This document shows positions 60,850 through 64,000 of a stretch of DNA of 64,000 nucleotides, in pieces; within the stretch, counting starts at the first letter, position 1, and every line of letters starts with the position of its first letter. The notes beneath the pieces are model-generated. The model saw only the letters and a list, made by a program, of their open reading frames with translations, was not told the origin of the DNA and made no database searches. The translations under genes and the position numbers were made by a program. The stretch spans positions 730,369 to 794,368 of the forward strand of contig NZ_KV917376.1 of NCBI RefSeq assembly GCF_002019695.1, given 5' to 3'. The DNA is from Evansella clarkii (lineage in GTDB: Bacteria; Bacillota; Bacilli; Bacillales; Salisediminibacteriaceae).

Positions 60850-61173
60850 TCACTTTTCAGCAGCGTTTTTCACTGCCTGCACTTCATACCTGCCGCCTTC
60901 TGCGCTGATTATGTATTCGGGCTTTGGTTTCCCTAAATTTGCTTTATGCATAGCTATATGCACGTCGCTTTTTTCCCACTGCTTCCAGTGCTGTTCAGAT
61001 TCCCAGCGCATCATTACAACCACTTCTTCTTCCCCACGCTTTGCTTTTTGTTTCATGACAGTTAAATCAACAAATCCCTCTTGTTCCTCAATAACTCCAG
61101 GACTTGCGAATCTTTCTGTGACTTTATCTCCATTACCTTCCGTAACGACCATTTTTCTGAGTGTTACAAACAT
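60850..61173 (-). CDS. HmoA/IsdG-type haem-degrading monooxygenase
   Basis: 107 residues, the usual length for HmoA. The ABM fold is shown by MFVTLRKMVVTEGNGDKVTE, VIEEQEGFVDLTVMKQKAKR and EEVVVMMRWESEQHWKQWEK, where the Trp and a downstream His (VHIAMHKANLG) match IsdG/HmoA haem-site residues. These enzymes open haem to release iron. Its position beside a siderophore uptake operon and a Fur-box-like site supports an iron role. AAAAAGGGAGCTGATGAG precedes the ATG. Confidence 0.85.
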   Translation of the reverse strand: MFVTLRKMVVTEGNGDKVTERFASPGVIEEQEGFVDLTVMKQKAKRGEEEVVVMMRWESEQHWKQWEKSDVHIAMHKANLGKPKPEYIISAEGGRYEVQAVKNAAEK

Positions 61174-61207
61174 CTCATCAGCTCCCTTTTTGTTATGTAA
61201 TTAAATA

Positions 61208-61325
61208 TTCGCGTGTTAAGTTAATTAGGTTTCGCGTGATAACTGCTTAGTTTGGCGTGATTGCACTCCAACTTGGCGTGATAACAGCTTAGTTTCGCGC
61301 GATAACCCTTCCCTTCGGCGTGATA
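61208..61325 (+). repeat. 21-bp phased array, keyword GCGTGATAAC (6 units)
   Basis: GCGTG words start at 61211, 61234, 61255, 61276, 61297 (GCGCG) and 61318: steps 23, 21, 21, 21, 21. Units read TTTCGCGTGATAAC, TTTGGCGTGATTGC, TTGGCGTGATAAC, TTTCGCGCGATAAC and TTCGGCGTGATAAC. It lies directly upstream of the hmoA-like gene and downstream of yclQ. Confidence 0.8.
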
Positions 61326-61448
61326 ACTATGGGGTTTGCTCCATAACGCATTTTTGCCCTGAGTTTCCAATTTTCAATTTTCAAGTACCGCAAGAGCTTC
61401 TTGCGTGACGGGCAAAAACGAAAATCAAACAGCAACAACTTTTGAATA

Positions 61449-61477
61449 AAGACAGCCGAAGGGGGTACGGCTGTCTT
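61449..61477 (-). terminator. Hairpin downstream of yclQ-like gene
   Basis: AAGACAGCCG pairs perfectly with CGGCTGTCTT; on the minus strand TATTC follows. About 90 bp after the yclQ stop codon. Confidence 0.7.
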
Positions 61478-61522
61478 CCTGTATATACTTAGCTTTTTAT
61501 AAAACTAAGCCTCGAATATGGT

Positions 61523-61541
61523 GATAATGATTACTATTCTC
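61523..61541. promoter_or_regulatory. Fur-box-like site
   Basis: GATAATGATTACTATTCTC matches 15 of 19 bases of the consensus GATAATGATAATCATTATC. It lies just after the yclQ-like gene and about 350 bp upstream of the hmoA-like gene. It may control a transcript through the hmoA gene or an unrecognised plus-strand RNA. Confidence 0.5.
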
Positions 61542-61563
61542 AGTCAAAAAGTTTTTTTAAAAA

Positions 61564-62625
61564 TTACTGGATTGCATCTTCGATTGATTTAATCATTTCA
61601 GCTACAGAGGTTAGTCCGCCGCCGGAAAGGTACCAGTAATCAGAGTGCAGGTAGACAACATTGTCGTTCTGGAATGCTCTTGTGCCTGCTGTCAGATCGT
61701 TTTCGATTACCTGTTGTGCGGATGATTCGCCGCCTACTGCTGCGCCGCGGTCAATAACAAACAAGTACTCAGGATCCATATCAGCTATATATTCAAATGA
61801 TACGTTCTGTCCGTGGGTAGATACTTCAATACCTTCGTCAACTGGTGTGATGCCGAATTCATCATGGATAATACCGAAACGGGAACCAGGCCCGTATGCG
61901 CTGATGTTACCGTCGTTAGCAAGGATGATCAGTGCGTTTTCAACGTCTCCTGTTTTTTCCTCAAGTGCTGCAACTTGTTCTTCCAGCTGTGTAAGCTCAC
62001 TTTCAATGAACTCTTCCTGTCCGAAAATATCGCCAAGGAGTCTCATATTATCTGAGAAAGATTCCATATAGTTTGAGTTATCGATTTGTACAAAAACAGT
62101 TGGGCCGATTTTTGAAAACTCGTCATATAATTCCATCTGTCTGCCGGAAATGATGATTAAGTCAGGGTGAATTTCGCTGATTTTTTCAAAGTCTGGCTCT
62201 TTCAGGCTTCCAGTGTTTTCATATGCAGAATCCCCGTATGCTTCCAGGTAAGAAGGTAGGTTCGCCTGTGGGAGACCTGCTACTTCAACGCCCATTTTGT
62301 CTAAAGAATCAAGGATGCCGAAATCAAATACAACTACTGATTCAGGGTTTTTAGCGACAGTTGTTTCGCCTAATTGATGCTCGATTACAATCTCGCCAGC
62401 ATCTTCTTCTGCAGCTTCCGCATTATTGTTAGCTTCGTTTTCTTCATTTGCTTCATTTGCTTCATTTGCTTCATTTGCTTCATTATTATTTTCTTCTGCT
62501 GCGTTTGCAGCTCCGTCTGCACCGTTATTGTCTGAAGCGCTGTCTGCTGCGCCGCATGCTGCTAATGTAGCGATTAAAACTAAAGCAGCTATGATCAGAA
62601 TAAATTTCTTCATGTTAAAATTCAC
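61564..62625 (-). CDS. yclQ: Petrobactin-type siderophore-binding lipoprotein
   Basis: 353 residues. Signal KFILIIAALVLIATLAACG, then a long Asn/Glu/Ala linker with four to five NEA repeats, then a class III periplasmic-binding fold: GEIVIEHQLGETTVAKNPES, VVVFDFGILDSLDKMGVEVA, LNNLP-type YLEAYGDSAYENTGSLKEP and a C-terminal TSVAEMIKSIEDAIQ. This order and sequence are those of YclQ (petrobactin/catecholate binding). It is the last gene of the yclOPQ cluster, separated from yclP by a hairpin. Iron-regulated in B. subtilis by Fur (family knowledge). Confidence 0.9.
   Translation of the reverse strand: MNFNMKKFILIIAALVLIATLAACGAADSASDNNGADGAANAAEENNNEANEANEANEANEENEANNNAEAAEEDAGEIVIEHQLGETTVAKNPESVVVFDFGILDSLDKMGVEVAGLPQANLPSYLEAYGDSAYENTGSLKEPDFEKISEIHPDLIIISGRQMELYDEFSKIGPTVFVQIDNSNYMESFSDNMRLLGDIFGQEEFIESELTQLEEQVAALEEKTGDVENALIILANDGNISAYGPGSRFGIIHDEFGITPVDEGIEVSTHGQNVSFEYIADMDPEYLFVIDRGAAVGGESSAQQVIENDLTAGTRAFQNDNVVYLHSDYWYLSGGGLTSVAEMIKSIEDAIQ
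62441..62484. repeat. 9-bp coding microsatellite in yclQ linker
   Basis: Four to five near-perfect TTCATTTGC units encode the Asn-Glu-Ala repeat of the linker between lipid anchor and binding domain. Slippage would change tether length in steps of three residues without a frameshift. Confidence 0.85.
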
Positions 62626-62750
62626 TCCTGTTTTTTAGAATTGTGCCGGCTCCAGCTCATCAGGCACAGGGGTTCAGATTTACGCTCCCGGGTAAATATC
62701 GCAAACTATGAAAACTCCTGCCCTTCTTCACCTTGCCAGTTTGTATAACA

Positions 62751-62779
62751 CTTGCCTGAGGAGTCTCGCCTCAGGCAAG
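62751..62779 (-). terminator. Hairpin between yclP and yclQ
   Basis: CTTGCCTGAGG pairs perfectly with CCTCAGGCAAG (11 bp) around AGTCTCG. No T-run, so it is better read as a partial terminator or RNA processing/stability element setting the ratio of ATPase to binding protein. Confidence 0.6.
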
Positions 62780-62791
62780 TTGATGCCTCAT

Positions 62792-63547
62792 TTAGAAATA
62801 AATACAGATATTTTTATCATTGATGCACTTAATATCAATGTCCATATCGTAAATCTCTTTCAGGACAGGGCTGTGGATGATCTCGCATGCCGGCCCTTTT
62901 TTCACGACCCTGCCATCCTTCAAAGCTACGATATTATCGGAATAGCAGGATGCAAAGTTAATATCGTGAATCACGATGACGATTGTTTTTCCAAGCTCAT
63001 CAACAAGTCTGCGAAGTACTTTCATAATCTGCACGGAATGCTTCATGTCGAGATTGTTCAAAGGCTCATCGAGGAGAATGTATTCTGTATCCTGGGCAAG
63101 AACCATGGCGATAAACGCTCTCTGCTTCTGTCCGCCACTGAGCTGGTCAAGATACTTGTTCTCCATATCCTTTAGCTCCATATAGTTGATTGCTTCCTCA
63201 ATGTGGCGCTTATCTTCCTTGTTAAGCCTTCCTTGTGAATACGGGAAGCGCCCGAAAGAAACAAGTTCTTTCACTGTCAAACGTACGCTGATATCATTTG
63301 CCTGCTTAAGGATAGAGATTTTCTTTGCAAGCTCATTGTTCTTTGATTTGGTAATATCCTGTCCGTCGATAAGGATTTCACCAGTGTCCTGTGCGATCAG
63401 TCTGCTGATCATAGAAAGGAGCGTACTCTTACCAGCACCGTTCGGCCCTATAAAAGAAGTGATCTTTCCTTTTTCAATGTTCAGAGAAACGTCTTCCACC
63501 ACTGCTTTAGATCCATACACTTTTGATAATCCAGTTACTTCGACCAT
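62792..63547 (-). CDS. yclP: Siderophore ABC transporter ATPase
   Basis: 251 residues of the FepC/FhuC type. Walker A SFIGPNGAGKSTLLSMISRL, signature LDQLSGGQKQRAFIAMVLAQ, Walker B YILLDEPLNNLDMKHSVQIM and H-loop TIVIVIHDINFASCYSDNIV. The C-terminal DIDIKCINDKNICIYF is close to YclP. It powers import of petrobactin-like ferric siderophores with the flanking permease and binding protein. The ATG overlaps the permease stop region; GGAGGG-like GGGGAAAA lies upstream. Confidence 0.94.
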   Translation of the reverse strand: MVEVTGLSKVYGSKAVVEDVSLNIEKGKITSFIGPNGAGKSTLLSMISRLIAQDTGEILIDGQDITKSKNNELAKKISILKQANDISVRLTVKELVSFGRFPYSQGRLNKEDKRHIEEAINYMELKDMENKYLDQLSGGQKQRAFIAMVLAQDTEYILLDEPLNNLDMKHSVQIMKVLRRLVDELGKTIVIVIHDINFASCYSDNIVALKDGRVVKKGPACEIIHSPVLKEIYDMDIDIKCINDKNICIYF

Positions 63548-64000
63548 TATCTTTTCCCCCTTAATAACAGATAGATGAAGTACACGCCGCCGACAAAGTT
63601 GATGATGACACTGAGCGTCGTGGAGAAAGTAAACACTCTGTCCACGATGAGCTGTCCGCCCACAAGCGCGATAATGCTGATGAATATTGAACCCCAGATT
63701 AACTGGCTGTGCTTATATGTTTTTAAAAATTCGTATGTGACGTTCGCTACGAGAAGCCCAAGGAAAGTAATCGGGCCAACCAATGCTGTTGAGATGGAAA
63801 CAAGTATTGCGATGATGACAAGGAGCCTTTTGACCACATAATCGTAATCCACCCCAAGGTTTACTGCTTGTTCCTTCCCGAGTGATAATACATCGAGATA
63901 CTTTACAAATCTTAAAAAGTAGATAACTACCAGGACTATCATGACGATGGCTACCATCAGGATGTCTGTGTTCACATTATTAAAGCTTGCAAACATCCTG
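63547..64000 (-). CDS. yclO: Siderophore ABC permease, 5' part outside window
   Basis: The frame is open to the right edge, so only the C-terminal ~150 residues are present. Conserved FecCD segments: YFLRFVKYLDVLSLGKEQAV, NLGVDYDYVVKRLLVI, ISTALVGPITFLGLLVANVT and LSVIINFVGGVYFIYLLL. Together with yclP and yclQ on the same strand it gives the yclNOPQ order, so yclN is expected just outside. The stop codon shares 1 nt position with the yclP start (tight coupling). Confidence 0.92.
   Translation of the reverse strand, partial: RMFASFNNVNTDILMVAIVMIVLVVIYFLRFVKYLDVLSLGKEQAVNLGVDYDYVVKRLLVIIAILVSISTALVGPITFLGLLVANVTYEFLKTYKHSQLIWGSIFISIIALVGGQLIVDRVFTFSTTLSVIINFVGGVYFIYLLLRGKR

Overview
The window comes from a low-GC, spore-forming Gram-positive bacterium of the Bacillaceae. 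A GerA-type germinant receptor operon, a DUF3231 protein, GGAGG-type ribosome binding sites and many Bacillus-type small membrane proteins support this. A subtilisin of the alkaline-protease type, two SLH-anchored subtilases and many Asp/Glu-rich exported lipoproteins suggest an alkaliphilic or moderately halophilic species (Salipaludibacillus/Alkalihalobacillus-like). That last point is inference. No rRNA, tRNA, CRISPR or prophage was seen.

Layout. 0-11 kb: the start of a CdaR-like regulator (cut by the window edge), a small lipoprotein, a LuxR-type two-component system, two tandem 820-residue SLH subtilases whose promoters share a motif 87 nt before each start codon, a serine hydrolase and a second small lipoprotein. 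11-22.5 kb: lipoproteins, a frameshifted membrane gene, DUF3231, an orphan MurF-like ligase, pyroglutamyl peptidase and the gerA-type operon. 22.5-35 kb: small metabolic and hypothetical genes (TetR/SDR pair, cupin, Fra-like iron chaperone, maltose acetyltransferase, dicarboxylate symporter) and two more large paralogous lipoproteins. 35-42 kb: a STAS sensor, an alkaline subtilisin and an NprR-like TPR regulator whose stop codon overlaps the start of an unlisted 39-residue exported peptide, a probable quorum-sensing pair. 42-50 kb: lrgAB, an amino-acid oxidase, DMT and SLC13 transporters. 50-54 kb: an APC permease split by an IS3-family element with a clear GAT target duplication. 54-64 kb: hydrolases, an M42 peptidase, a YusW-like lipoprotein, an ABC1 kinase, an HmoA-like haem monooxygenase and the 3' part of a yclOPQ-like petrobactin uptake operon.

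The most unusual content lies between the genes. (i) Eight copies of a 48-bp hairpin-bearing repeat occur, all in the same orientation and all in the first 22.5 kb; three belong to a longer module joined to a terminator. (ii) Four copies of a ~190-bp element each carry four CGGA..TCCG palindromes at conserved spacings (52/61/51 bp in three copies, with one interval of 62 in the fourth). (iii) Six tandem arrays each repeat a locus-specific keyword at a fixed pitch: four at 21 bp and two at 51-52 bp (one with additional 83-bp steps). These pitches are close to whole numbers of DNA helical turns (2, 5 and 8). Every array and every 190-bp element has the 3' end of a minus-strand gene as its right-hand neighbour. 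This could be a system of phased protein-binding or 3'-UTR elements, and it is the best candidate here for undescribed biology. Several genes are recent wrecks (APC permease, an AHSA1-like gene, a DUF3953-like gene, an amber-interrupted ORF, a frameshifted membrane protein), so the chromosome is accumulating insertions and decay.
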